Assembly: GCF_000759675.1 (NCBI RefSeq)
Contig: NZ_BAWM01000045.1
Coordinates: 62,001 to 126,000 of the forward strand
Source: Neobacillus niacini
Lineage (GTDB): Bacteria; Bacillota; Bacilli; Bacillales; Cytobacillaceae
Reading direction: 5' to 3'
Length of the DNA stretch: 64,000 nt
Below, piece after piece: positions 9,613-17,214 of this stretch (the first letter of the stretch is position 1; each line of letters starts with the position of its first letter). The position numbers were made by a program, and so were the translations under genes. Below the pieces are notes generated by a model. The model was not told the origin of the DNA, searched no databases, and worked only from the letters and a program-made list of their open reading frames with translations.

Positions 9613-9936
9613 TCATGCCTTCGAATCTTCCCTATGCAACTTATAAATCTCACTAGCATCCCACCAAATGCTCGTAAAGCACTCGCCTGTCAGCCGATGC
9701 CACTCTTCTTCCAGCTCGTGATCGATGACTCGATCTGGAAGCGCCAATGATGGATCAGACTCGACAACCATAAACAGCGTCAGTCCCTCGCGAAAAATCC
9801 GCAAAGATATAATGCCTGCTTCCCGCATGTGCTGTTCATTCCCGGCAGGAATATCGCGGTGAAGCTGTTCATACCGCTCGACTTGATCTGGATGAAGATG
9901 AGCCACTTTGATTTCTGTTACCCTGTTTGCTGCCAT
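9613..9936 (-). CDS. L-rhamnose/L-fucose mutarotase (RhaM family, DUF718)
   Basis: Cytoplasmic 107-residue protein that would interconvert alpha and beta anomers of a 6-deoxyhexose before oxidation. It matches the RhaM fold by the ordered motifs ERYEQLHRDI, LRIFREGLTLFMVVE, EEEWHRLTGECF and WWDASEIYKL, and by length (about 104 residues in the family). The conserved Tyr/His of ERYEQLH and the WW pair are present. AGAGGAGTGGAAT precedes the ATG. Its start is 11 bp downstream of the FAH-family gene, in one operon with a lactonase and two short-chain dehydrogenases, which makes a sugar-oxidation role likely. Whether the sugar is L-fucose or L-rhamnose cannot be decided from this protein. Confidence 0.8.
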   Translation of the reverse strand: MAANRVTEIKVAHLHPDQVERYEQLHRDIPAGNEQHMREAGIISLRIFREGLTLFMVVESDPSLALPDRVIDHELEEEWHRLTGECFTSIWWDASEIYKLHREDSKA

Positions 9937-9947
9937 ATTCCACTCCT

Positions 9948-10865
9948 CTACAATCGTTCTCTCACCATGTGATTTGTCAGAGCACCCAGCTTTTCGATCT
10001 CGATCGTTACGACATCTCCCGGCTTCAAATACACCTGCTTCTCCTTCGGATAACCAAATACGACACCGGCCGGCGTTCCGGTTAGGATAATATCGCCTGG
10101 CAGCAGCGTCATATGTTGTGAAATATAACTGACGATTTCATCGCAATGGAATATCATATCCGACGTATTGGAATGCTGCCGAACTTCGCCGTTCACGATG
10201 CAGCGGATGTCCAGATTGTTCGGATCGCCGACTTCGTCCGCCGTAACCAGATACGGTCCTAAAGGACTAAAGCCGTCGCAGGATTTGCCGAGCAGCCATT
10301 GATGGGTTCGCATTTGCAAATCGCGCGCGGACAGATCATTCACGTTGCAATAGCCGAACACGTGATCAAGTGCATGTTCCTTGTCTACGTATTTGGCTTT
10401 TTTGCCGATGACAATCACAAGCTCAGCTTCATAGTCGACCTGCGACGATACCTTCTCCGGCAGCGGAACTTCGCATCCATGTCCTGTTAGCGTATTGGCA
10501 AATTTGTTGAACAGGATTGGGTATTCCGGGATCGGCGCGTTTGTCTCTTCCGCATGCTTGCGGTAATTGAGTCCTACGCAAATGATTTTACTCGGATGCG
10601 TCACGCAGGGCGCGTATTGGATCGTCGATTCATCGAGCAAATAAGCTTTGCCCTCCGCACCGCCAGCTAACACTTGGTCTGCCAAGCGCTGCAGTGCAGC
10701 AACAGCGTCCCTTCCCCCTTCGATGACTTCATGAATGGTCACCGGCAGTGTTCCTTCTGACATGGAAGCCATGCTTTTCAGCGCTGCTGCGACATCCAGA
10801 ATGCCTTGCTCCGTTTTTATCGCTAGTTTTAATTGCCCGTTATCTTCATAAGTCAACAGTTTCAT
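9948..10865 (-). CDS. Fumarylacetoacetate hydrolase family protein, probable 2,4-diketo-3-deoxy-L-fuconate (or rhamnonate) hydrolase
   Basis: Last catabolic step: C-C cleavage of the diketo acid to pyruvate and lactate. The 305-residue protein has the FAH C-terminal domain: ICVGLNYRKHAEE, the metal-binding acidic residues in DYEAELVIVIGKKAKYV, FGYCNVNDLSARDLQ, KSCDGFSPLGPYLVT and ILTGTPAGVVFGYP. These fit the YcgM/LRA6 subgroup. I chose ATG 10865 because the frame's earlier GTG (10877) lies almost on top of its only GGA, whereas GGAGTGCAGGAACAA suits the ATG. It is followed after 11 bp by the mutarotase and preceded by the SDR at 10893, so the cluster context gives the substrate class. Confidence 0.82.
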   Translation of the reverse strand: MKLLTYEDNGQLKLAIKTEQGILDVAAALKSMASMSEGTLPVTIHEVIEGGRDAVAALQRLADQVLAGGAEGKAYLLDESTIQYAPCVTHPSKIICVGLNYRKHAEETNAPIPEYPILFNKFANTLTGHGCEVPLPEKVSSQVDYEAELVIVIGKKAKYVDKEHALDHVFGYCNVNDLSARDLQMRTHQWLLGKSCDGFSPLGPYLVTADEVGDPNNLDIRCIVNGEVRQHSNTSDMIFHCDEIVSYISQHMTLLPGDIILTGTPAGVVFGYPKEKQVYLKPGDVVTIEIEKLGALTNHMVRERL

Positions 10866-10892
10866 TTGTTCCTGCACTCCATTCTATTATTG

Positions 10893-11666
10893 TTAGGCGT
10901 TCTTGCCGAATACAACGCCGCCGTCGATGTACAGCGGTGAACCCATCATGAACTTGGATTCATCCGAAGCGAGGAAAAGGGCCGCGTTAGCGACATCCTC
11001 CGGCTTGCCAAGCTCTCCACTGAGCTGGCGCTGTTTCAATGATTCAATCGCAGCTGTCGGATCATCATACGACGTTTTCAAATAGTTCTCCATGAACGGT
11101 GTATAAATTGTCCCCGGAAGCAGTGCATTCACCCGGATGTTATAGGCTGCATAATCGACCTGCATCGATTTAGTCAAGGCGAGCACCGCGCCTTTCGTTG
11201 CACCATAAGAAGCTCTGCGCGCGAGGCCCATTTCAGCAACACACGATGACATATTGATAATCGAGCCCGTTCTGCGCTCCATCATATAGGGAAGCACATA
11301 TTTCGAAGGCAGGAATACACCTTTGACATTAATGCTCATAATCCGATCCCACGTCTCCGGTTCGATTTCGTGCAGTGCGCCAACTCCGCTGATGCCCGCA
11401 TTGTTGAACAACACGTCGATGCGGCCGAATTCAGCAATCGCTGTATCTACCATCGTTTTGACCGCTTCTGGCTGGGTCACATCGGCCTTAATGAAGAGTG
11501 CCTCACCGCCTTTTTCTATAATTTCGCGTACCGTTTCAAGGCCATTGACCTCGTCCACGTCATTAACAATGACGGATGCTCCTTCTCGAGCGAACAGCAA
11601 TGCCGTGCTCCTTCCGATGCCTGAGCCAGCACCTGTGATCAGTGTTACTTTATCTTGTAAACGCAT
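10893..11666 (-). CDS. Short-chain dehydrogenase, probable 2-keto-3-deoxy-L-fuconate (or rhamnonate) 4-dehydrogenase
   Basis: NAD(P)-dependent oxidoreductase of 257 residues. Rossmann motif TGAGSGIG near the N-terminus, NNAG at about 89, catalytic Ser in INMSSCVAEMG and Tyr/Lys in YGATKGAV, then the LPGTIYTPF segment. The Asp-containing VNDVD at the end of beta2 indicates NAD preference. In oxidative L-fucose and L-rhamnose pathways an SDR next to the FAH-type hydrolase oxidises the 2-keto-3-deoxy acid; the order here (SDR, then FAH gene, spacing 27 bp) matches that. AGGAGTGAGGAT precedes the ATG. Other SDR substrates are possible, because specificity is not readable from the sequence. Confidence 0.82.
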   Translation of the reverse strand: MRLQDKVTLITGAGSGIGRSTALLFAREGASVIVNDVDEVNGLETVREIIEKGGEALFIKADVTQPEAVKTMVDTAIAEFGRIDVLFNNAGISGVGALHEIEPETWDRIMSINVKGVFLPSKYVLPYMMERRTGSIINMSSCVAEMGLARRASYGATKGAVLALTKSMQVDYAAYNIRVNALLPGTIYTPFMENYLKTSYDDPTAAIESLKQRQLSGELGKPEDVANAALFLASDESKFMMGSPLYIDGGVVFGKNA

Positions 11667-11676
11667 ATCCTCACTC

Positions 11677-12525
11677 CTATACCTCTTTCACTTTCAACCG
11701 ATACGTCCGAACTGCATTCCCGCCAAAAATAGCCTTGATTTGAGCCTCAGTCAATCCAGTCGGTAAAGTTGCGCCAACCATCTCGAGCATGTCCGTAAAG
11801 CTTCCTGCCTGTAAGCAGACCGGCCAATCGCTTCCGAACATCAGGCGCTCCGTTCCGAATGCATCGATCGCATGCTTGACGTATGGGGCAACTTCGGATG
11901 CCGTCCAGCCTTTTCCACCAGATCCCGTTGCTAATCCTGATAACTTGCAGGTGACATAATCAAACCTTGCCATCGCTTCCAATCCATTTGCCCAAAGTTC
12001 CGTTCTATTACTCCCGATATCCGGAACCGCCAAATGATTAATGATGGCCTTAAGCTTCGGCACACCTTCCAATAGTTTCACCATCGCAGGAAGATCGGCC
12101 TGTCGAATGAGCAGATCGACCGGAAAGCCGTCTTCAACGAGCAGCGCAAGATTGCGGAGCAATTGCGGATAACGGCTCCAATCCCCATCAGGTACCGCAG
12201 GGAAGGTCGGGCGAATCCCGACAAAACGCGGATTGGTACGAAAGCGTAAGTAATGTTGTTCAAAATCCGCACCGGTCACATCGAGCCATCCGACAACCCC
12301 AAGCAATGTCTCTTCTTGTTCACATAAATCGAGCAAAAAATCCGTCTCTTCCATCGTCGGCGCCGCTTGCACGACAATCGTTCCTGATACGTCGCATCGC
12401 TGCAGCACCGATTTTAACTGTTTCGGCATATAATCTTGATACAATACCGGTCCTTCGTCCGGCGTCAGCCAGCCGTAATCGCCGCGCTGAAGTTGCCAAT
12501 AATGTTGGTGGGCATCAATCCTCAT
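11677..12525 (-). CDS. Amidohydrolase-2 family lactonase, probable L-fucono-1,5-lactonase
   Basis: Cytoplasmic metal-dependent TIM-barrel hydrolase of 282 residues that would open the sugar lactone produced by the first dehydrogenase. Visible metal and catalytic motifs: DAHQHYW at the N-terminus (HxH), the middle INHLA histidine, and FGSDWPV near residue 235 (catalytic Asp). WLDVTGADFE and VGIRP are typical of L-fuconolactonase/L-rhamnono-lactonase members (PF04909). Its start overlaps the stop of the preceding 644-residue gene by 4 bp (ATGA), so the two are translationally coupled, and it ends 11 bp before the SDR gene. 4-sulfomuconolactonases share the fold, but the neighbourhood argues for a sugar lactone. 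Confidence 0.85.
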   Translation of the reverse strand: MRIDAHQHYWQLQRGDYGWLTPDEGPVLYQDYMPKQLKSVLQRCDVSGTIVVQAAPTMEETDFLLDLCEQEETLLGVVGWLDVTGADFEQHYLRFRTNPRFVGIRPTFPAVPDGDWSRYPQLLRNLALLVEDGFPVDLLIRQADLPAMVKLLEGVPKLKAIINHLAVPDIGSNRTELWANGLEAMARFDYVTCKLSGLATGSGGKGWTASEVAPYVKHAIDAFGTERLMFGSDWPVCLQAGSFTDMLEMVGATLPTGLTEAQIKAIFGGNAVRTYRLKVKEV

Positions 12526-14456
12526 TGTTCGGTCCTCCCATGAATCATGTTCTGCTTATCTACACTAGGCCATGGCATATCATAAGATGGCGAATGGACA
12601 AACCGCTCCATGGACAGTCTCAAAGTGATGCCTGTTCCCGCAGGCATCGATACGTTCAGCCATTTCCCTTGAGCCGCAATCGTGCCAGTCACATCGTCCG
12701 AAGAATTGATGATTTCTCCATTTGAGAATCGATGTTCGCCAAATACGCCAGCTTGAATGATAACCTCTCGATCATCGAACAGGCTCGTGTTCACCAAATG
12801 AACCGTTACGGAATCCGGTGTCAGCTTCTCAACTAGAGCAGAAACGCCCGGCGGCAGTCCCGGCCGTTTCGCCGCTGCGTCAAAATAGCGTACGCGCCCA
12901 TGCTGCAGACCCCCATGCGAAATGTGCATCGGTCCGCCCAGCGTCAGCTGCACAAGGCCTTCGAAATATAGCGGGCACATTTCCTGCCAAATGTGAATGG
13001 CCGAATAAATCCCTTCACTGTAATGCTCGGTCCATTGATACGGATCGCCTTCCGGAGAGCGCATCTTCGCGAGCTGGTTGCCAATCATTTCGTAATTGGC
13101 GCTTAGAATCTTCTGCGGATAATCGGGGTTGAGCCCGCGAATATATTGATACCAAGGCTGCGTATTACCGATATAATGCTTTGTCTCCCGTCCGGTTTCC
13201 GGATCCCTGCCAGAGAACCTCGGCACTATGACAGCATTCCAGTCATGGTCTTTCGGGATGCGCTCTATGCGTTCCACATCCTCATCCGCCATCGACATCG
13301 ACCAAAGATAGATCGGATACTTTGGCAGCGCCTCCCTATAATCGGTCCAGCCGCTGTCGAAATGCTTGAATGGCACCAGCCATTTGCCATCCTTCTCTTG
13401 ACGCAGCTCCCAGTTGCGATCCAACTGCTCCCTTGCCAGCTGCAGTCCATTCATATCGCCAGTAAGCAATACCTTATTCATGCAGGCATTCGTAAGCGGC
13501 TCAATAATCGTCATGAAACCGTGAGGCCATCGCCAGCCATAGTAGCCGCCCCACCATTTGCCGTCGTTGTACTCCCCGATTTGACCTGTAAGTCCAATAT
13601 TGTCAGGGATAATGCCGCCGTTTGATCGGGTCCGCTTCTGCCAGGCATTTACGTATTCAACTACCCAGCTCCGCAGCTTCTCATCTCCACTATGAAGAAA
13701 CGCATGCGTGATTAATCCCGTTGCATTCAAATTCAGCGGCACATCGCCGCGATTCATCCGCTGATTCATCATCGCTAGAAGCTGCTTATAGACCTCATCG
13801 TTCGACCATGGGCACTTGCCGCTTGCAAAATCGACGCCCGGAATATCTTCGTAAGGCGCTAAGTAATCGTCCAGAATGCCGCGATGCGTGCTCCAATCCT
13901 CTTCGTTTACTTCAAAGCGAGGACCGCGGCTGCCTGTCAGTGGCGATCGGATAAGCTTCCGCTCCTTATCGTAGTTCAGCGCTTCCGGGTCGTCGCCCGT
14001 ATACATCGCTGCAAATTTGCTGGCGCGCTGCCGATCCTTAAGCGTCGAAGGTCCCGCCAGACCAAGAAAATATAAATACAAATAGCCTTCGCCATGGTGC
14101 ATCCAATCGTAATAGGCATCGAACTCGCGGTGGATTTGTCCGTATTCCGTCCACTGCCAAGTAATACCTTCCCATATTTTTCGAGATACTTCATGCAGTT
14201 CGCTGCTTCCTCCGAGCACATACAAGAGCGCCAAATTCATAAACCCTTCATAAGGATCATCCGACCCATCCATGCCTGGCCAATGCTCGAACCAAATGAG
14301 CGTACCGTCGGGCTGCGTGTAACGCTCGACGAACTCTTTGGCTGCCTTGTTCAACGTTTCAAAAAGCTGCTGCTCCTGCATCGCCCACGTCGGTGGAACG
14401 ACCCGTTCTGAGGCCTGAATACTCGCGATACTTCCGTTCATAAGCGATGAAGACAT
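12522..14456 (-). CDS. Uncharacterised cytoplasmic protein, predicted (alpha/alpha) toroid with C-terminal beta domain
   Basis: A 644-residue protein without signal peptide or membrane helices. Residues about 15-500 are rich in regularly spaced helices with aromatic patches (WFEHWPGMDGSDD, YYDWMHHGEGYLYLYFLG, WWGGYYGWRWPHGF, TQPWYQYIRG), as in six-hairpin glycosidases and lyases. The last 130 residues look like a beta-sandwich (VTVHLVNTSLFDDREVII). I do not recognise a named family. Sitting between the first dehydrogenase and the lactonase, it probably acts on an intracellular oligosaccharide or glycoside releasing the deoxyhexose; that is inference. Start ATG 14456 has GGGAGG nine bases upstream, while the GTG at 14465 touches that site. 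The stop overlaps the lactonase start. Confidence 0.75.
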   Translation of the reverse strand: MSSSLMNGSIASIQASERVVPPTWAMQEQQLFETLNKAAKEFVERYTQPDGTLIWFEHWPGMDGSDDPYEGFMNLALLYVLGGSSELHEVSRKIWEGITWQWTEYGQIHREFDAYYDWMHHGEGYLYLYFLGLAGPSTLKDRQRASKFAAMYTGDDPEALNYDKERKLIRSPLTGSRGPRFEVNEEDWSTHRGILDDYLAPYEDIPGVDFASGKCPWSNDEVYKQLLAMMNQRMNRGDVPLNLNATGLITHAFLHSGDEKLRSWVVEYVNAWQKRTRSNGGIIPDNIGLTGQIGEYNDGKWWGGYYGWRWPHGFMTIIEPLTNACMNKVLLTGDMNGLQLAREQLDRNWELRQEKDGKWLVPFKHFDSGWTDYREALPKYPIYLWSMSMADEDVERIERIPKDHDWNAVIVPRFSGRDPETGRETKHYIGNTQPWYQYIRGLNPDYPQKILSANYEMIGNQLAKMRSPEGDPYQWTEHYSEGIYSAIHIWQEMCPLYFEGLVQLTLGGPMHISHGGLQHGRVRYFDAAAKRPGLPPGVSALVEKLTPDSVTVHLVNTSLFDDREVIIQAGVFGEHRFSNGEIINSSDDVTGTIAAQGKWLNVSMPAGTGITLRLSMERFVHSPSYDMPWPSVDKQNMIHGRTEQ

Positions 14457-14496
14457 TGTGCTCACCCTCCCTTTGTATTGCTTATTGTTTATTAAA

Positions 14497-14751
14497 TAAA
14501 TAAAGGTTGTCCTTGGAATAAGCTATATACCTGACGCAGTTCTTCCGGACCTGCCAGAACGTTTCGCACGTCCATTGGAATCCTTTCCACTCCGGACGCC
14601 GACCCGTATCCGCTTCTTCCGAGATGCGTACGGCCTGGCGAATAAAATCGACATGATATTACTCGATTTTCTATTGCCTTTCGGTATAGCCGACATCGGA
14701 ATGGGAATGGTGAATAGCATAGATTTTCCACTTGCGCGTTAACGATTTCAT
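14497..14751 (-). pseudogene. N-terminal remnant of a GH38 (alpha-mannosidase-like) protein
   Basis: From ATG 14751 (after AGGGGGAGAAGATCA) the frame reads KWKIYAIHHSHSDVGYTERQ, stop, KIE, stop, YHVDFIRQAVRISEEAD, then WKGFQWTCETFWQV. HHSH-[ST]-D-[IV]-GYT and the downstream YHVDFI and FxWTCE are the N-terminal catalytic signature of GH38-type proteins. Two in-frame nonsense codons (TAG, TAA) and a probable frameshift near 14565 (continuation LAGPEELRQVYSLFQG in another frame) break it, and the remaining roughly 90% of the gene is gone. It keeps its ribosome site and operon position 35 bp after the SDR, so the loss is probably recent. Confidence 0.8.
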
Positions 14752-14785
14752 TGATCTTCTCCCCCTGGGATTGTCTAAACTACTT

Positions 14786-15559
14786 TTATCCTAGTTGGTA
14801 CCCACCATGTAACGGAATCAGCGCCCCATTGACCCATGACGACTGAGTACTGCACAAAAACGCAACTACATCCGCCACCTGTTGGGACGACCCCACGTCC
14901 GCCCTCAGCTTCTCGGATTCGGCGATCCTTTCCGCTTCAGCAGGATCTTCGAACAGCTGTTTGAACCAATCGTTCAGAAGCGGCGTCGCGATGCCCGCCG
15001 GGAGCAACGCGTTGCAGCGAATGCCCGTATCCTTCAGATCCAGCGCCAGCCCTGTCGTCAGATGGTTCAGCGCGGCCTTGAGCGAGTCGTACACGAAATT
15101 TCCGGCAATATTTTTCTGGCTGTTGAGCGAGCTGATGTTCACGATCGCGCCGCGCGTCTCTTTCAAATACGGCAAAGCTTTCTGAATCAGAAAAAATCCC
15201 GACTTTACATTGACGGCAAAGAGCCGGTCCCAATCTTCATGCGTTACCGCTTCGATCGGCTTGTTGCACACCAGGGCAGCATTGTTGACGACAAAATCGA
15301 TTCTGCCCCACGTTTTCACCGCTTGCTCTACGAGCGTATTCGGCGCGGAGGGATGGAACTGGTCTACTTGAACGAAGAGTGCCGATCCACCGTCCTTTTC
15401 GATTCCTTCCACAACTTCACGGCCCTTCTCCGCATCCCGCCCGCAAACAACGACGCGGGCGCCGTATCCGGCCAACGTCTCGGCGATCGCTTTGCCGATC
15501 CCGCTGCTGGACCCGGTGACGATCGCAACCTTATCCTGAAATTTAGTCAACTTCCCCAT
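14786..15559 (-). CDS. Short-chain dehydrogenase, probable L-fucose (or L-rhamnose) 1-dehydrogenase
   Basis: First gene of the deoxyhexose operon, 257 residues. Rossmann motif TGSSSGIG, CGRDAEKG after beta2 (Arg suggests NADP use), NNAALV, catalytic Ser in NISSLNSQ, Tyr/Lys in YDSLKAAL, and LPAGIATPLLNDW. By position and family it would oxidise the free sugar to its lactone, the substrate of the amidohydrolase at 11677. The start is uncertain: AAGGAG abuts ATG 15559 with no spacer, whereas the TTG at 15550 sits 9 bases after it, so translation may really begin at TTG with sequence MTKFQDKVAIV. The sugar identity is inferred from the neighbours. Confidence 0.78.
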   Translation of the reverse strand: MGKLTKFQDKVAIVTGSSSGIGKAIAETLAGYGARVVVCGRDAEKGREVVEGIEKDGGSALFVQVDQFHPSAPNTLVEQAVKTWGRIDFVVNNAALVCNKPIEAVTHEDWDRLFAVNVKSGFFLIQKALPYLKETRGAIVNISSLNSQKNIAGNFVYDSLKAALNHLTTGLALDLKDTGIRCNALLPAGIATPLLNDWFKQLFEDPAEAERIAESEKLRADVGSSQQVADVVAFLCSTQSSWVNGALIPLHGGYQLG

Positions 15560-16112
15560 CTCCTTCTTAGCATCATGTCGTACGATTCCCCCTACATGCA
15601 GTTAATGGGGCACCTTTACCCTTTCACTATACATAGGTTGATAAATGCAGAAAACACAACAATAGGTTCAGATTTTGAGCACATAGAGGCCAAAGTCTAG
15701 CATCACACCTTATTTTTTCTAATGTTGATGGTTTGGAGCCCATCGAGACACTCCAATTAATGTGTTGTTTCCTGTTCCTGCAGGACTAAATATTACTTGT
15801 CGGCATTTGTCTCCAATAAGCTGCTCGTAATCGATCTGACAGGATTGCTGCCTCTATTTGGAGTCAGAATAATGTTTACACTGCTATGATTTCGGTTCAG
15901 GAAATCATTATCCGTTTCTTCTTCGTCTATTTATTCCTCCTTACAAGATTCATAATTTCACTATACAAAAGCAAATGAAGGTCGACATCTAAAAAAAGTA
16001 ATAATATCTTCAATAAACCGTCGTGATGCTCATCAAAAAATATTCTTTTCTCTAAAATTTCCGAGCTTCACCGTACTTTATGACTGACGATGATCTATTT
16101 GAGGAAATAGAA
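15560..16112. other. Intergenic region upstream of the deoxyhexose operon with coding-like debris
   Basis: No intact gene. On the minus strand about 15699-15900 carries a broken frame: NHSSVNIILTPNRGSNP and then, after a frameshift, QVIFSPAGTGNNTLIGVSRW to a stop at 15699. This looks like the C-terminal end of a lost gene I cannot name. An AGGAGG-type site lies near 15935-15945 on the minus strand but is followed by stops. The operon promoter should be in 15560-15700; no convincing -35/-10 pair was singled out. Confidence 0.4.
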
Positions 16113-16139
16113 AAGAGGGGCGAGAACCCCTCTTTTTGT
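16113..16139. terminator. Intrinsic terminator
   Basis: AAGAGGGG, loop CGAGAA, CCCCTCTT followed by TTTGTTTT on +. On the minus strand the same hairpin is followed by TTTCTATTT. It is isolated: no intact gene ends here, so it probably marks the end of a lost gene. Confidence 0.7.
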
Positions 16140-16159
16140 TTTACACTTAACAGGGATTC

Positions 16160-16355
16160 AATACATGACGAAGATGGTTCTCAAGCCAAACCATTCGCAA
16201 CTGTTGCTAATGCCAAAGTGAAAGAAATGATTCAAGAATTACCTGATCAAAAAATGACAAGTGATTTAATGATCATTACTCAACTTTGCTGCGAATCCCT
16301 TGAATCTCATTATTTTATTCTACTACTATATTCATTAATCACCCCTCAATGCTGA
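16160..16355 (+). pseudogene. Inverted chimeric fragment of the second beta-helix gene
   Basis: On the plus strand 16165-16268 reads DGSQAKPFATVANAKVKEMI then [12 protein letters not shown], matching residues near 60-95 of the minus-strand protein at 22801-27354 ([23 protein letters not shown]). At about 16270, around the palindrome TGATCAT, it joins sequence that matches, in + orientation, the region upstream of that gene (27410-27490: TTTGCTGCGAATCC and TATTCATTAATCACCCC). Coding strand and promoter side are thus fused head-on, the signature of an inversion or deletion between duplicated copies. The open frame across it is accidental. Confidence 0.75.
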
Positions 16356-16367
16356 AACGCTACATTC

Positions 16368-16404
16368 ATTGTAGCTAAGCTGATCTCAAACCAACAATCT
16401 CAAA
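16368..16404 (-). promoter_or_regulatory. Promoter with AraC-type direct repeats, copy 2 (orphan)
   Basis: On +: ATTGTA (16368-16373, minus-strand TACAAT), TGATCTCAAA (16381-16390) and CAATCTCAAA (16395-16404), repeat period 14 bp. It has no intact gene directly downstream: the adjoining minus-strand DNA is the inverted fragment and a terminator hairpin. Confidence 0.55.
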
Positions 16405-16514
16405 ATCCGTAGTTTTTGATGTTTTCTGCTACTTCTATACTTTAAATTGTGTAGAGTAACTCATATTTTTAATACACTCTCTAAATCTTGTAGAATTGAG
16501 TTACCACAAAACAG

Positions 16515-16557
16515 AGCCCCCTATCATACTGTTAACTTTAGTTAATGATAGAGGGCT
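16515..16557 (-). terminator. Intrinsic terminator after the decayed fucosidase tail
   Basis: Arms AGCCCCCTATCAT (16515-16527) and ATGATAGAGGGCT (16545-16557). On the minus strand it is followed by CTGTTTTGTGG. An identical hairpin stands at 22740-22782. Confidence 0.75.
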
Positions 16558-16580
16558 AGTTTTAAAATTGTACCGTTATC

Positions 16581-17197
16581 TTACTTTCTGGGCTTTCCAG
16601 ACTGGTCATGCGGTAAGGTTACTGTGGCTGTGGCCTTCCTTTGGTTGCCTGCATGGTCGGTAGCTGTGTAAGTTATCGTATAGACTCGGCCTATTCCTTC
16701 ACCGAATCTTGTTGCACGCAAACTGAAAGAGGTATCTTCTGAGCCCAGTTTCGCTTGGATATCTCCGTCTTTGCTTTCCGGTTCATTACTGGTAATAGTC
16801 ATTAACACAACCGATTTGACTCCCGAAAGGGTATCACTGGTATCCAGCGTGGCATTCACCTTCACCATTTTTTGATTCGCTGTCCAGAGTATCGACGGGT
16901 CCAGTTCAATCTTTAAGGTCGGTGCCGTCTTGTCGATCTTCACGGTGACCGTATGTCGCTGCTCGGCATTTCCTGCCTTGTCTACACTCCAGTATTCCAG
17001 CTTGTGGGTACCTTCTTCAGTGAATTCCACCGAATTACCGGTTTGCTCGGTTCCACCGTTTACGATGTAATGGGTGCTAGCGACTCCGGTTCCACTGTTA
17101 GTTGGCGTTCAAGAGTACGGTAACATCTTGATTGACCCAACCCTACGGTGCATTGTCTGTTGTCGTTGGTGGTTGTTGATCAACGACTTTTACTCTG
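16581..17197 (-). pseudogene. Decayed C-terminal tail of the GH29-like protein
   Basis: Beyond the fucosidase stop at 17198-17200 the minus strand still encodes, in broken frames, the tail found intact at the end of the protein at 22801: [14 protein letters not shown], a TAG stop, [14 protein letters not shown], a one-base frameshift near 17095, [14 protein letters not shown], and from 17030 an open frame [19 protein letters not shown] to [14 protein letters not shown]. These are the OmpL47-like bacterial Ig-type domain and a further beta-rich tail. At least three lesions (repeat expansion, nonsense codon, frameshift) separate it from the enzyme, so it is no longer translated with it. Confidence 0.8.
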
Positions 17198-17214
17198 TTA
17201 CTCTGTTACTCTGT
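17189..17214. repeat. Octamer tandem repeat that truncates the fucosidase
   Basis: Three adjacent copies on +: TTTACTCT, GTTACTCT, GTTACTCT. On the minus strand this reads AGAGTAAC AGAGTAAC AGAGTAAA within the codons TYRV. With one copy the frame would continue as TYRVKVVDQ into the tail at 16581-17188; the two extra copies add 16 bases and create an immediate TAA. Confidence 0.75.

Noticed and set aside
14882..15700. 272-codon plus-strand frame opposite the first SDR gene
   Set aside because: Antisense shadow of a G+C-rich gene; the minus frame has all SDR catalytic motifs.
16080..16355. 91-codon plus-strand frame as a real small gene
   Set aside because: It runs through a terminator hairpin and an inversion junction; its middle is copied from the beta-helix gene.
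17189..17214. Octamer repeat as a reversible phase-variation switch
   Set aside because: Only the one-copy state reads through; two, three or four copies all stop at the same TAA, and the tail has further lesions, so switching back is not functional.
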